Assembly (NCBI GenBank): GCA_014529385.2
Contig: CM043957.1
Coordinates: 90,159,938-90,223,937 of the forward strand
From: Adiantum capillus-veneris
Taxonomy: Eukaryota; Streptophyta; Polypodiopsida; Polypodiales; Pteridaceae
Reading direction: 5' to 3'
Length of the DNA: 64,000 nt
Of the stretch, positions 45,831-57,214 are shown piece by piece (within the stretch, counting starts at the first letter, position 1; the number at the start of each line of letters is the position of its first letter). The notes beneath the pieces were generated by a model, which did no database searches, had not been told where the DNA came from, and saw only the letters and a program-made list of their open reading frames with translations. The position numbers and the translations under genes are program-made.

Positions 45831-46139
45831 CAAGTTTAAAAAACACCTAATTTTAGATTCCAAAGTATCTACATTTTGATAACTCTTTTTAGTCACACTC
45901 TTAGAAAAAACTAATCGCAAATAGCAAATTTACTAACTGACAACACATCTACAATGGATTTATTTTTATGCTCCTTATTGTCTAGAGATTCCTAATCTTT
46001 ATCTAGCTACGTTAGTTCTTTGTCCATGATGGTGGCGCCTAGAAGTATACTTGGAGAAACATTTATGCCTTTAAGCTCTATAGCAGAAGTCTCATTTTCT
46101 ATTGCCATGATCTTCTTGAATTGGATGATTTCCTTGACT

Positions 46140-48040
46140 AAGTTTCTTATGGCCTTCAGGCCATACATTTCTCTTTGTAGATATATCTATGACTTTAAGA
46201 TAATCCAAAATATGTCTATTTATGGCCTCAAGGCCATAGGGTTAGGATTGTTGGGAGGTCTCAACATATAAATAGATATATGGCTTCAAAGCCATATGGT
46301 ACTTTATTTATGTGTCACCCTATGCCGCTAAGGCCATGGGTTGTCATAGGGCCACAAGATGCCCTCTATGAGCACTAGTAAGAAACCATATATGCTTTAT
46401 GTTGGCACCCTATGACCCGAGGGCCACAAGGTCTGCCTCTTATGCTAGTAAGAAACCCTTTATGTTACATGTTGTCACTCTATGGCCTTTGGGCCATAGG
46501 GTGCCCTCTGTGCTAGTAACAAATCCTCTGTGCTCTATGTTTGCACCCTATGGACCTAGGGCCACAAGGTACCCTGTATGATAGTAAGAAATCCTCTATT
46601 CTCTATGTTTGCACCCTATGGACCTAGGTTCACAAGGTTGCCTCTATGCTAGTAAGAAATCCTCTATGCTCAATATTGAAACCCTATGGCCCCAAGGCCA
46701 TAGGATGTCCTCTATGCTGGTAAGAAAAACCCTCTATGCTCTATGTTGGCACCCTATGGAGATTTGAGAGCGACAAGGTACCCTTTATAATGCTAATAAG
46801 AAACCTTGTCTACATTGACAACCTACAGCCCTCGGGCCATAGGGTGCATCGAATGGCTCCTAGGCCACATGGTTCCCTCTATGCTAGAAAGGAAACCTCT
46901 GCGCTCTACATTGACACTCTATGGCCCCAAGGCCATATGGTGCCCCTTACGCCTCGTATGAAACCATTGAAACTTTATATTAGAATCTAAAGACCGTAGG
47001 CCACAAGGTGAGCTCTATGTTAGTAAGAAACCATCTAAACTCTATGTTGCTAGCATATGGCCCAAAGGCCATAGGATAGCCAAGGAACCCTTTAGGAGCA
47101 TTCCCCACAAAGACCACCTTATGGCCCCATGGTGATTTAGTGGCCTAGGTTCCCTTCTTAAGACTCTTTGAATTTTGTATCATATGGCCCCAGGGAAATA
47201 ATCTATCCTCTATGCTATCAAAAAACCGTTTATGCTCTTTGTTGGAATCATATGGCCCCAAGGCCATAGGGTGCTCTCTATGCTAGCAAGAAACCCTCCA
47301 TGCTATATGTTTGCACCCTATGGAACCAAGGACACAGGGTGTCCTCCATGATAGTAAGAAACCCTCTATGCTCTAAGTTTACACCCCATTTGACTATGTT
47401 GACACCCTATGGCCCTGGGGCCATAGGGTTCTCCCTAGGGCCACAAGGTGCCCTTCAACTTAGGAAGAGACCCTTTATGCCCTAAATTGGTACTCTTTGG
47501 CCTCAGGGTCATAGGGTGCCTTCTATGCTAGTAGGATACATTATATGGTCTAGGTTTCCACTCTATTATGTAGGACTAAAAGGTTTGCTCTATGAAGAAA
47601 CCATGTATACTATATATTGGCAATGTATGGCCCTAGGGATAGAAGGAAACCCTCGGGCTATAGGGTGTCCTCTATGCTACTATCATATGGTCTAAGGGCT
47701 AGATAGTGACCAAGGTATCATGTGTGTGAGAATTCTCTACTATATATACAAAAACCACTTTATTGGCACTATGGCGTCCCAAGGGCAACAAGGTGCTAAT
47801 AAAAAGCCCTCTATGCTCTATGTTTGCACCCTTTGGTCCCAAGGCCATAGGGCGGTCTTTATGCTAGTAAAACTCCCTCTATGCACTATGTTTACGTATA
47901 TACTTATAAGAAGCCATGTATGCACTATGTTGGCGTCTTATAACCCTAGATCCATAAGATGTCCTCTATGGTAAAAGAGAAAGTGTACATGGGATATGAT
48001 GGCATCCTATGGTCCTAGGGCCATAGGGTGTCCTCTATGC
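46140..48040. repeat. CCATAGGG-palindrome satellite, block 2
   Basis: This is the longest block. About 20 palindromic cores of 'ccctatggcc...ggccatagggtg' type are separated by 'ctctatgctagtaagaaa' and 'ctctatgttggcac' spacers. Units are diverged and irregular, so the array is old. Open frames within it repeat the same words and are not genes. Confidence 0.88.
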
Positions 48041-48229
48041 TAGCAAATTGTGTAAGCTAAAAAATGTGATAAATATGCAACACGATATACAAAATTGAAT
48101 CATTATCATACATCATACATTTGTTGCTTTACCACACAGTTGAAGGGGTCTTTGCCTTCAAATATCATCATAACATTCAAACATTTAAATCAAAATTTCA
48201 AGTACTTTAATTCACAAATGCATTGATCT
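48041..48229. other. No gene seen
   Basis: A/T-rich spacer between satellite block 2 and the duplicated gene fragment. Confidence 0.4.
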
Positions 48230-48357
48230 GTTGGTGGATGGAAGGTCCGGCTCACCATGCACCTTGATTTACAAATACTGAGGGGCAAAAGTATTTGTGT
48301 TGGATTCTCCTTATGGCATTGCACATGTTTTGGAACTTGCATTGCCTTCTACTTCCA
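48230..48357 (-). pseudogene. Duplicated fragment of the FCP1-like gene
   Basis: About 128 bp closely match 45391-45519 in the same orientation. Shared words are 'ttggtggatggaaggtc', 'tttgtgttggattctcctt' and 'cattgccttctacttcca'. It covers the part encoding the second acidic repeat. It is isolated, with diverged flanks, so it is a dead partial copy. Confidence 0.8.
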
Positions 48358-48695
48358 ATTTACAAACTTAAACAATGGTTATACATTATACAATCATTTC
48401 TTTGCAATAAACCTTGATACAATGTTCCGATTGCTACATGACAAGCCAAAAAACTCTACTAGTCCTAGCTTCTCTCTATTGAAAAAAATTCAAGATATAA
48501 ATTCCAATTCTCTGCATCATCTAGAAGAGAAACAAAATCATAGTTTGGAACAAAATACTCGCACTTTATATCTTTGAATAAAATCTTGTTATAATCAAAG
48601 AACTAGATCTTCACATAATCCAAAGGACAAATGCTTCAATAACCATTTATACTACTATCTAAGCAAATAATTGGCATTTACAACAAATGTTGAAT

Positions 48696-48795
48696 ATATG
48701 TTTAATCTAGTTAGTTGCAATACAAAGATAATTATTTCAAAGCAAATATGTTTAATCTAGTTAGTTGCAATACAAAGATAATTATTTCAAACGTT
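48696..48795. repeat. Two-copy 50-bp tandem repeat
   Basis: The unit starting 'atatgtttaatctagttag' is present at 48696 and again at 48746, nearly identical. No gene was seen between 48358 and 49014. Confidence 0.85.
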
Positions 48796-49014
48796 TACAC
48801 CATCAATTCACAATAGAAGAACTTACACCCAACAAAAAATGATCATACATCAATTGTTCAAACTCTCATTTTGGAATTTTAGGACTAAATACTTTTTAGT
48901 TTTTTCTAGCTTATTTCATTCTCAATAGAATATTAAACCTTAATCACAAGATAAAAAATATATGTCCCTAATGTATATGGACACAAGATATAAGGCCAAC
49001 GAAAAATGTTCTTG

Positions 49015-49470
49015 AAACACTTAAAGAGTCTTTAGGTGACCTAGAATAACCAACCTATGGTCTAAAGGCCATAGGGTGTCATGTGATGTTTTATAAGATG
49101 TGTCCATAAGAGCTAGGTGATTTGCATCCATAGGGTGATTTAAGTGCCCCTGTGGAGATTCTATGTCACCACCCTATGTCCCTAAGGCCTTAGGGTATCC
49201 CAAATGCTCTTGGATAACTTATGTTTCCTTCTAGAATAGCCCAAATACTCATGTGCCCGTTTAGAGACTTTATGTAATCTCTCTATATACATAAGATTGT
49301 AGGATAGCTGTGTTGACACCCTATGGCCTTAAGGCTGTAGACTAGCCCAAATGCTTATGTGCCCTTTTAAAGACTCTATGTAATCACCCTATATCCGTAA
49401 GATTGTAGGGTAGCCAAATTCTTTTGGGGGATTCTATATTGACACCCTATGGGCCTAAGGCTACCACTAG
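49015..49470. repeat. CCATAGGG-palindrome satellite, block 3 (diverged)
   Basis: Cores such as 'cctatggtctaaaggccatagg' and 'ccctatgtccctaaggccttaggg' recur with 'tgtgcccttttaaagactctatgtaatcaccctat' spacers. This version differs from blocks 1 and 2 in spacer sequence. Confidence 0.8.
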
Positions 49471-51345
49471 ATGTAAGACTTTTGTGTGCTGTGTCTATGA
49501 TGTAAACACCAACACAAATTTTAGAGCTATTCTCACTGCAGAGAAACTCAATGCCTTCCAAATTCTTTCCAACACACTTGATTGTCCATGGTAAAATGAA
49601 TTGCAAACTAGAAGTGCCATTCTTTTGTGCAATGATCCACTGCAAATATCCCCTAGTGATCTCAGGAATTTCTCTTTCTCCTTTCCTTTTTGTAGTAGGA
49701 GATTTAGCCATTGCGTACAACTCATGAAGAGAGATTTGTAAATCTCATCTGTAATGTTATAATGAGACTTACATTTATCCCATGAAGCAACTGCTATTGC
49801 TGATGGATCTATATCTTTAAATGCCATCAACATTTGAGGCTCAAAAACCCTGCTCTTCTTTAAGACCGTTGCACGTGTAGTGAGGTCGAGCATGCCCGCT
49901 TGTTGACGTGGTTGCTTCACTAAGTAGATCTTCTCATCTGCCACCTCTTGTTATAGTAGCTTGATATCATTATCTTCTAAACTAGCTAGGCATCTAAAGG
50001 TTGTTATGCTTGGTTGTCGCCCACGAGCAGTTGATGTCTGATGCTTCTCCAAGATGTGTATCCACTGATCATAGATTTCATCATCGTACATGACCATGTG
50101 TGCTTCTTTGTTGGAAAATGATTTATGGTTGAACACGATGTTCGCCACATTTAAAAAGGCCTTCAAAATAAAGAAAAGAAAATTAACTTTATTTCAAGAC
50201 ATATTTGTAACAAAACAAGCATAGGGAAGTGGAACTTACATCCCAACCTTCTCGACTTGGATGACCGACAGGAACACCTGCCTTGGGTTTTGTTGGTTTA
50301 GAATATGCAAGCCATTGACTACGGCCAGACTACGGCCATGCTTCAAGACCTCCACATAAGGCTGGTGTTTCATTGCTGTTATTCTTTCCATGTTCTCCAT
50401 TTTGGAAATTCGAACAGCAACCTCTTTCGGAGCGTCTACCACTATCCTTGCATCTAAAGGTTGTTATGCTTGGTTGTCGCCCACGAGCAGTTGATGTCTG
50501 ATGCTTCTCCAAGATGTGTATCCACTGATCATAGATTTCATCATCGTACATGACCATGTGTGCTTCTTTGTTGGCAAATGATTTATGGTTGAACACGATG
50601 TTCGCCACATTTAAAAAGGCCTTCAAAATAAAGAAAAGAAAATTAACTTTATTTCAAGACATATTTGTAACAAAACAAGCATAGGGAAGTGGAACTTACA
50701 TCCCAACCTTCTTGACTTGGATGACCGACAGGAACACCTGCCTTCGGTTTTGTTGGTTTAGAATATGCAAGCCATTGACTACGACGATGCTTCAAGACCT
50801 CCACATAAGGCTGGTGTTTCATTGCTGTTATTCTTTCCATGTTCTCCATTTTGGAAATTCGAACAGCAACCTCTTTCGGAGCGTCTACCACTATCCTTGC
50901 AGTTCTAAACTTGTAGAACTCTTTTCTCAAAGCATACTTAGTGCTGTTGTTACGCAAAAAAGCTCTAGCCGCTATGATGGAATGTTGACCAGCTAGAATC
51001 CAGTAGTGGTATGTTGATAGCTTGTCTCCATGCACTTCAACTGTTTGTAAAGGAATTTTTGTAATTGGGTTATACGGCATCAAGTTTGCTGCATTGGAGA
51101 CTGGCCTAGAGTGCCCTGCAAATTGCTTCAAGAGATATTTCACATATACATCTGACAATGGTCTGCATCTATAGCCTTCTGGTGCAAGGTTGCATTGCTC
51201 AACTGGGATCAATTGGGTAAGTTGTACACCAAATTTAAAGTAGTGGTCAATTTCGACGTATCTATCTAGCCCACTCTTAGAAGTTTTGGCAACTTATTTA
51301 TCAAGATCTTTTTCTTTGGGTTGTATAATAGAGTCCAACACAGCT
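49376..51345 (-). pseudogene. ParB/sulfiredoxin-fold-like gene, decayed
   Basis: The minus-strand frame can be read from about 51345 (DSIIQPKEKDLDK, then TAA near 51285) through RYVEIDHYFKFGVQLTQLIPV and PVEQCNLAPEGYRCRPLSD. It continues to YWILAGQHSIIAARAFL and RTARIVVDAPKEVAVRISKM. A basic/hydrophobic 'IPVEQ...R', 'GQHSIIAA' order is typical of ParB-like domains. An intron (50621-50699, GTAAGT...GAAG) precedes an exon (AFLNVANIVFNHKSFANKEA). After the duplicated segment the frame hits TAA at 49951-49953, continues (DEKIYLVKQPRQQ), and shifts frame near 49730 (ELYAMAKSPTTKRKG). The family call is moderate. The stops, frameshift and exon duplication indicate a pseudogene. Its partner may be the gene at 52697-54319. 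Confidence 0.5.
49991..50900. repeat. Recent 460-bp tandem duplication within the ParB-like gene
   Basis: 49991-50450 and 50451-50900 are nearly identical, with a few substitutions and a 12-bp difference ('cggccagactacggcc'). Both start 'catctaaaggttgtt' and end 'ctatccttg'. Each holds the end of one exon, the 79-bp intron and the next exon. Confidence 0.92.
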
Positions 51346-51350
51346 AAGGA

Positions 51351-52147
51351 TGTTGTTGACCGCTGGGTCAACAACACGACATAACTCAAGTTTCGTACCA
51401 AAGTATTATCTTTTGCGAGTTATGAAATGCTGCGGATTATGGCTATAAACGTCATTTGTAATGAGTAGTTATTCTAGTTTCAGAAGTCGGGGTGCAATGG
51501 CACTTCCAGATTGTAAATACAAAGTCATTTGACCCTTTCAACACCATTTTTGGTTAAACCTAAGGTAGCCTTAGTATATAAGGTACCTAGGTCATTTTGT
51601 AAAGGAGACTTTTATCATAATCAAAACTTTAGCGCTGCGGTCTACTGTGTGTGAGAGAGAAAGAGAGTGAGCGTGAGCTTCATCCTCTCGCTACGCCTGG
51701 CTCGCTCAATGCATTGGAGATCCGACTGTACCATTGCTGTAGGCTTGAGGAGAGCTACGCGACAACGCCAAGCATTCCACGCGAGACGAAGCGCACACGC
51801 CGACGCATCTACAAGCTATTTGTGGCCGTAAGTGTATCAAACGATTTTTGTTTTTTGCGTGCTAGTAATCTATAGAATCGTGGTGACGTAAGCTACGCAT
51901 AGGTACTCATAAATTTCAGTTTCGGGCACTTTAAAATTTCAGCTCTGTCATCCTACGCGTTTTCCGCAGATGGGTTTAGAGTGAGGATTTTGAGTGTAGA
52001 AGCTTAGGGACAGGTGTATCCTAGTGAGGGGATGGTGTTCCTTAAGTTTCGTAGGAATCTAGCATGATTAGGTGAGTTACCTTTCGTATGTGTGTATGTG
52101 GCTAGATGGTGTAGATGAGAGCAGTGAGGTTCTTGATTGTGGTTTAG
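51351..52147 (+). mobile_element. LTR-like sequence and leader before a gag fragment
   Basis: It starts TGTTGTTGACCGCTGGGTCAAC, which is itself palindromic. It has a TATA-like 'tatataa' at 51575-51581, followed by a G/A- and C-rich transcribed-type leader. A gag fragment follows in the same orientation. Target duplication and the exact LTR end were not found. The insertion splits the ParB-like and DUF7869-like genes. Confidence 0.45.
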
Positions 52148-52417
52148 TTGGCCTTCCATAGATTTGAACAGAAAGAGAATGAATCAGTATGCAAAGCATC
52201 ATTACGGCTCAAGAGATATGTTAAGCTCTGTCCGAGAGCGAAATTACCTTCTCAAGCACGATTGATGCTGATCTTTATCCAGGGAATGAGACATGTGGGC
52301 CTTCAGAAGGATTTGCATATGATAAGGAGGATGACGCTAAACGAGTTGATCAAAGAAACTCTTTATCTAGTGGATAACTGTGAGGCATACAAAGAAAAGG
52401 ACTTAAGACCATATTAG
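52148..52417 (+). pseudogene. Retrotransposon gag fragment
   Basis: The 89-codon frame includes FHRFEQKENESVCKASLRLK and RYVKLCPRAKLPSQARLMLI, then FIQGMRHVGLQKDL, the order seen in the retrotransposon gag domain. It stops at 52417. No zinc knuckle or pol follows. It is a truncated gag. DNA at 52418-52696 shows no gene. Confidence 0.65.
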
Positions 52418-52696
52418 GTATTTTGGTAAAAATCTCACATTATGGGAATCTCCAAATCGACCGAATTCATGTAATTTGGGAATTTTCCACTTAAAGTGGG
52501 AAAAATTGAGGTGTGTGGCTAGTAAATAAAGTGAAAATCTCATAGGATTGTGGTGTTGATAAACACCAAAAGTCAAGAGGATGTACAACACATGGATTTG
52601 AATAATAACTATAAATTACATAAAACAAAGGAAGATACAAAAAAGATTTTGTTTACAAATTGACTAGTATAGTCACAATAGAAGCTCCACATAATT

Positions 52697-54319
52697 CTAC
52701 TCCACATTTGATACCATATCTGAACTTTGATCCAAGTGTGGCTGATGTGCACGAGTGAGGCCTTCTTTGGCTTTTAGAGCATGTCTTTCTGGAATCTTTA
52801 TTCTAGAAAATGGTCCTTCTTTGTTGGGTCTCCAGGACCAAACAATTGCATCTATAGTTTCCCACACTTGTGGGTCCTTATAGTTGACAACCCAATAACC
52901 CTTCCAACAATTACTGTAAGCTTGAGTATCTGTCATCCCACTTTTTCTCGCGGAAGGTGCCCAATATTGAATCAAGAGTTTTCTGTAGTTTGGTGATGTA
53001 GGCTCATTATCAATGTCAGATAAAGCCATTGCAAGCCACACTGGATAGATTTCTGTGTCACTCGGAACAAGCATAAGAAAGTCACCTTGGTGCACATCAG
53101 ACATAGGGTCAAACTCTTCCCTTGGCCTATCTCGTTGAGGCCCACAAAAATGATCGTTCAACTCTTCAAGGCCTAGGAATCTTTCTGCTCCTTGTTGCAA
53201 ATTCATTGTAGTGCTTTGTAGATGAGAATATTCTTGAGTTCTTGGCCAAAACATTTCATACAAGACTTCCTCTGATATGATTGCTTTTCCAATCTCTTCA
53301 ATTACCTTACTCCAATAATCTATCACGGGTCTATAATATCGCGGAATACTTGAACCATTCCCTAAATTTTTCCAAAATTTTATATAGTTCTTTAGCCCCA
53401 AAATGACTTCTTCGTGGGCCTTGACATACTCCGCCATTTGTACTAGAGGTGGATCTCCATGTGGTAACATTGGCTTGCCTTCTGTGTCTGTTTTCCAAAG
53501 GCGAATACTTCCACTCCAACTTGATACACCTACATGTGCCTTATATTGCATCATTGGTGTCTCATCCTGCATAAAGAACCTGAACTGAAGCGGTTTGGAA
53601 TGTCCAACAAGTATGTCTTGTCCATCACAAAGATAGCCATCACAATATTGCTTGAAATCAGGGATCTTTGTGAGAAAAAATGGAGCTGGAGATGAAGATG
53701 AGCTGTTTCGTAATGTATCCATCAAATGTGGCAAAGTATAGGTTTGTGTAACTCTCAACTTCTCTGAAAACCTACTAAACATGGCGTCTATGTCCTCATG
53801 TGTATGCCCAACCATTAAAAATCCCAGCTGGATGGTTTTGAAAACACCCCTTGCAACAAGCATTGACAAATAGGCAAATAAGTATCGATTTTTGTTTTCC
53901 CCTGCACAATTATCCAATTGTAGCAACAAGTTCTTTGGCAATCTGCGAAATGTTGACCCCAATTCCTCTTCTGCAATTTCTGACGACTACACAATGGGCT
54001 CTTTTCCATCACTCAAGTTATGGTAGTCCAAAGCATCCCTTGAGTTCAAAGCATGTAGTAGTGAAATATTGCTCCTTGGAAGTCCATTTATTACTAGATC
54101 ACCAAGAGGATGCTTATCTATCCTCTCGAGGTTATGTAAACAATTAGCAATTGAGCCAATTGTAAGATTTGGATCAGCTGGCCACAAACCATTCAAGACA
54201 AAGTGTCCGTAATGACCTTCTCCATGTCCATGAGTGATCATGCCAATCAATGCCACCTGCAGATTATATCCTGAATCCACACCCTTGGGAACAATGCGTA
54301 ATCTAGGAATGGCAGCCAA
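52697..54319 (-). pseudogene. DUF7869-like, transposase-like gene, 5'-truncated
   Basis: The frame 54319-52697 (541 codons) has one TAG at 53987-53989 and no frameshift. Conserved blocks are ALIGMITHGHGEGHYGHFVL, LLLQLDNCAGENKNRYLFAY and GFLMVGHTHEDIDAMFSRFS. The 'DN-x3-ENKN...GHTHxDID..FS' order resembles proteins carrying DUF7869, spread through many eukaryote genomes and suspected to be of mobile origin. The C-terminal part has several Trp-rich segments (IQYWAPSARKSGM, WKGYWVVNYKDPQVWE). The frame is cut at 54320, where satellite DNA begins, so the N-terminus is lost. It is on the same strand as the ParB-like gene, with 1.35 kb between them. Confidence 0.6.
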
Positions 54320-54339
54320 TGTTTACGTAGCCCCTCATT

Positions 54340-55200
54340 TCTTTAATGGAAGCAAGGTTGGACAAGTGGTGGACCTTGAAAGCAAAGCCTCTTTGCTATA
54401 TGAGAGCATAGGTTGGACCTAGTTGTAATACCCACTGCCACCTATCAACTACTATAGGACTATGCTTTCCAATGTCCAAGTATCCCTTGAGTCTTGCAAG
54501 GTTGAACACGTGGTGGACCTTGAAACCAAAATCCCCTTTCCATATCAGAGCATAGCTTGGACAAGTGGTGGACCTAGTTATAAAGCCCCTCCTTTCTTTA
54601 ATGGAAGAAAGGTTGGAAAAGTGGTGAATCTTGAAACCCAAACCTTTTGGCTATATATAGAGGATATCTTGGACAAGTGGTGGGCTTAGTTGTAGTATCC
54701 AATGTCCAAGGTCCAAGGTGAACTATGTAAAGACCTTACTTCCAAAAACAGAGTCGTACAAGTGGTTCTCCTTGAAACCAAAACCTCCTTAGTGTACATA
54801 GCTTGGAGAAGTGGTGGACTTAGTTGTAATGGTGAATGTCCAAAGCAAACTATTATAGGACCTTGCTTCCCAAATCAAGTTTGGACAAGTGGTGGATCTT
54901 GAAACCAAAACCCCCTTACTCTATTAGAGCATAGCTTAGATAAGTGGTGGACCTAGCTGCCATGGAAAATGTTCAATCTGAACTGCTGCAAGACCTTGCT
55001 ATTAAATGTCTAAGTAGAGCTAGCTTCTTTAATGGAATCAAGGTTGGGAAAGTGGTGCATCTTGAAACCAAAAGCCCTTTATTGTATTAGAGCATAGCTT
55101 GGACAAGTGAGGGACCTAGTTTTAATGTGTGATGTCCAAAGAAAAGTATTACAAGACCTTGCTTTCCAATATTTGAATTGGTCAAGTGGTTAAAACTAAG
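54340..55200. repeat. TGGACAAGTGGTGGACC satellite, diverged left block
   Basis: The 17-bp core 'tggacaagtggtggacc' and its variants occur about 15 times with irregular spacing, together with 'cttgaaaccaaaacccc' and 'gcatagcttgg' words. It abuts the truncated DUF7869-like gene. Confidence 0.88.
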
Positions 55201-56741
55201 TATAAAACTTTGACCATTTTCTTCTCGAATTGCCAAAAAGCTAGTTTTAGACACCCCTAAATGAAAATGGTTTAGGGTGGCCTTAAACAATGTTTTTTCA
55301 AAGACTTGAACAAAAGGGTTGTCGAAGAGTAATGACAATTTATTGTGGCTTGAAGTGCCTGAGTATGTGAAAACAAGCCTAGGTTTTCCACGAGGCAAAA
55401 GGTGACATAATAAGAACATTGGAAAGTTAGGATTGACCATGTGGCCTAAACTTTGGCAAGTAAAGTGGTGGCCAAGTTTTGTGGCACAGTGTGCACTTGG
55501 TCCTATATGTGTTGACCACTTGGCTAAATCTAGGACCATAAGGCCAAACCTTTGGCACCTTAAATATAGTATGGGACATAATCTAGAACTGCTATAGTAA
55601 ATTAGTAGTATAGCTAATATGTTAATATTTGTATTATATTTAAGTATATGCTAATATAATTTATGTTCAAAATTTCACTAATGAAGAATGTTCCCATTTA
55701 GCACTCCAGATGCGGGGTCTTAGGGCAATGCCACAATGGGGTGACAAGGCAGCGCTTCCACGTGAGGTTTGGGGGTAGCGCTCTTGATGGGGATGTGGAA
55801 TATAGCGCTCTCGATGGCGGGGCTTGGGAGGTTGATTTTGGGATATTGTTCTGGACGGGGTCCTGGGGCCCAAAGATTTTTTTTTTAAAAAGTGAATTCC
55901 TAGTATAGAGTTATGCATGTTTTTCATATTTTCAACCATGATTTCTTTAATTTTGGCCGTGTGAATTGGTTAATTTTTTATATTGCTTTTGTTTTTTTTA
56001 ATCCTATGATAAAACATGGACTTGTAGCATACGTGGCATTCTAATAAACCCTATCAAGATTAGGCACACAGAGAGCGCACGAGAAACGCACACAGAGAAA
56101 GCAGGCGAGCAGCAAAAACACAGAAAGCGCACACGGATCGCACACAGTTGGAGTATACGCGCGCGTAGAGGAGCAAGCTCGGCATCGTACACAACACACA
56201 AGTGGAGTGCACAGGATTGAAAGTTCGCGCACAAGACAAAGAAACAGCAGCGTACACAACGCTTTCCAGAAGGGCAGGATCGGGCAGTCTTCTCAGGAGA
56301 CATTGCACACCTCACGAATAGAGAAAAAACAGGTATTTCTCTCTCTCTCACTCTCTGTCTTTCTCCATATAGAGAAGATGGTTCTCTGTAACTCTTCTTG
56401 CACACACACTCTCTCGTCAAAAGACAGAGATACATAGTTTAAAAGTATCCCCGCACACATACACATATTCCCACACATCGTCTTCCTCTCTTCCACATAC
56501 ATAACCACAGTGAAATCTGTTATCTTGCTGTCTCTCTCTTGAAAATACATGCACATATTCCCACACATCGTCTTCCTCACTTCCACATACATAACCACAA
56601 TGAAATCTGTTATCTTGTTGTCTCTCTCTTGAAAATACGTGCACATATTCCCATACATCGTCTTCCTCTCTTCCACATACATAAACACAGTGAAATCTGT
56701 TATCTTTCTCTCTCCTCTCTCTAAAAAACAGTTATTTATCG

Positions 56742-56772
<31 letters not shown>

Positions 56773-57200
56773 TGTATTTGCTATCTCTCTCTTGAAAATA
56801 CATGCTCATGTATGTGTGCGTCTGTGTTATCTATGTGTATGTATGTATATTTGTGATATTTCATTGTAATACTCATACATAATGCAGATACACAATTACA
56901 CTTAATTACGATATGCACACATAGTATATATACATACATAAATATCACAAATAACTAACACATTGTAATACTAGTAAAATTGAATGGAAGACTTACTTGC
57001 GTGATCTGTTAAAGTCGATTTTTGTAGCGAGTTCTGGATGTATGCTGAGCTGATTTTCCTCTAATCCATTTGTAGATATGATTGTAACTTCTGTTTCTCA
57101 AAAATAGTAGTGTTGTTTAGTGATACACCTAATGGACATAAATGGTTTAAACTAGGACATGTAGACCAAAAATACGTGTATTTCTTTGGATGAATATATA
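55201..57200. other. Non-satellite island without recognised gene
   Basis: A minus-strand frame (55539-55087) has no domain. G/C-rich 'gcgcacacggatcgcacaca' sequence fills 56050-56330. A (CT)n stretch lies near 56740-56790. A 90-bp tandem repeat lies within it. Confidence 0.45.
56449..56718. repeat. 90-bp tandem repeat, three copies
   Basis: Copies begin with 'cacatattccca' at 56462, 56552 and 56642, so the period is exactly 90 bp. Because 90 is divisible by three, the minus strand shows a 30-residue repeating frame (MYVEERKTM...). That frame is not evidence of a gene. Confidence 0.92.
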
Positions 57201-57214
57201 CACTTTTTGGTGAC

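Noticed and set aside
56293-56688. 131-codon minus-strand frame with a 30-residue internal repeat
   Set aside because: The 90-bp DNA period is a multiple of three, so openness is automatic. No start context or domain is seen.
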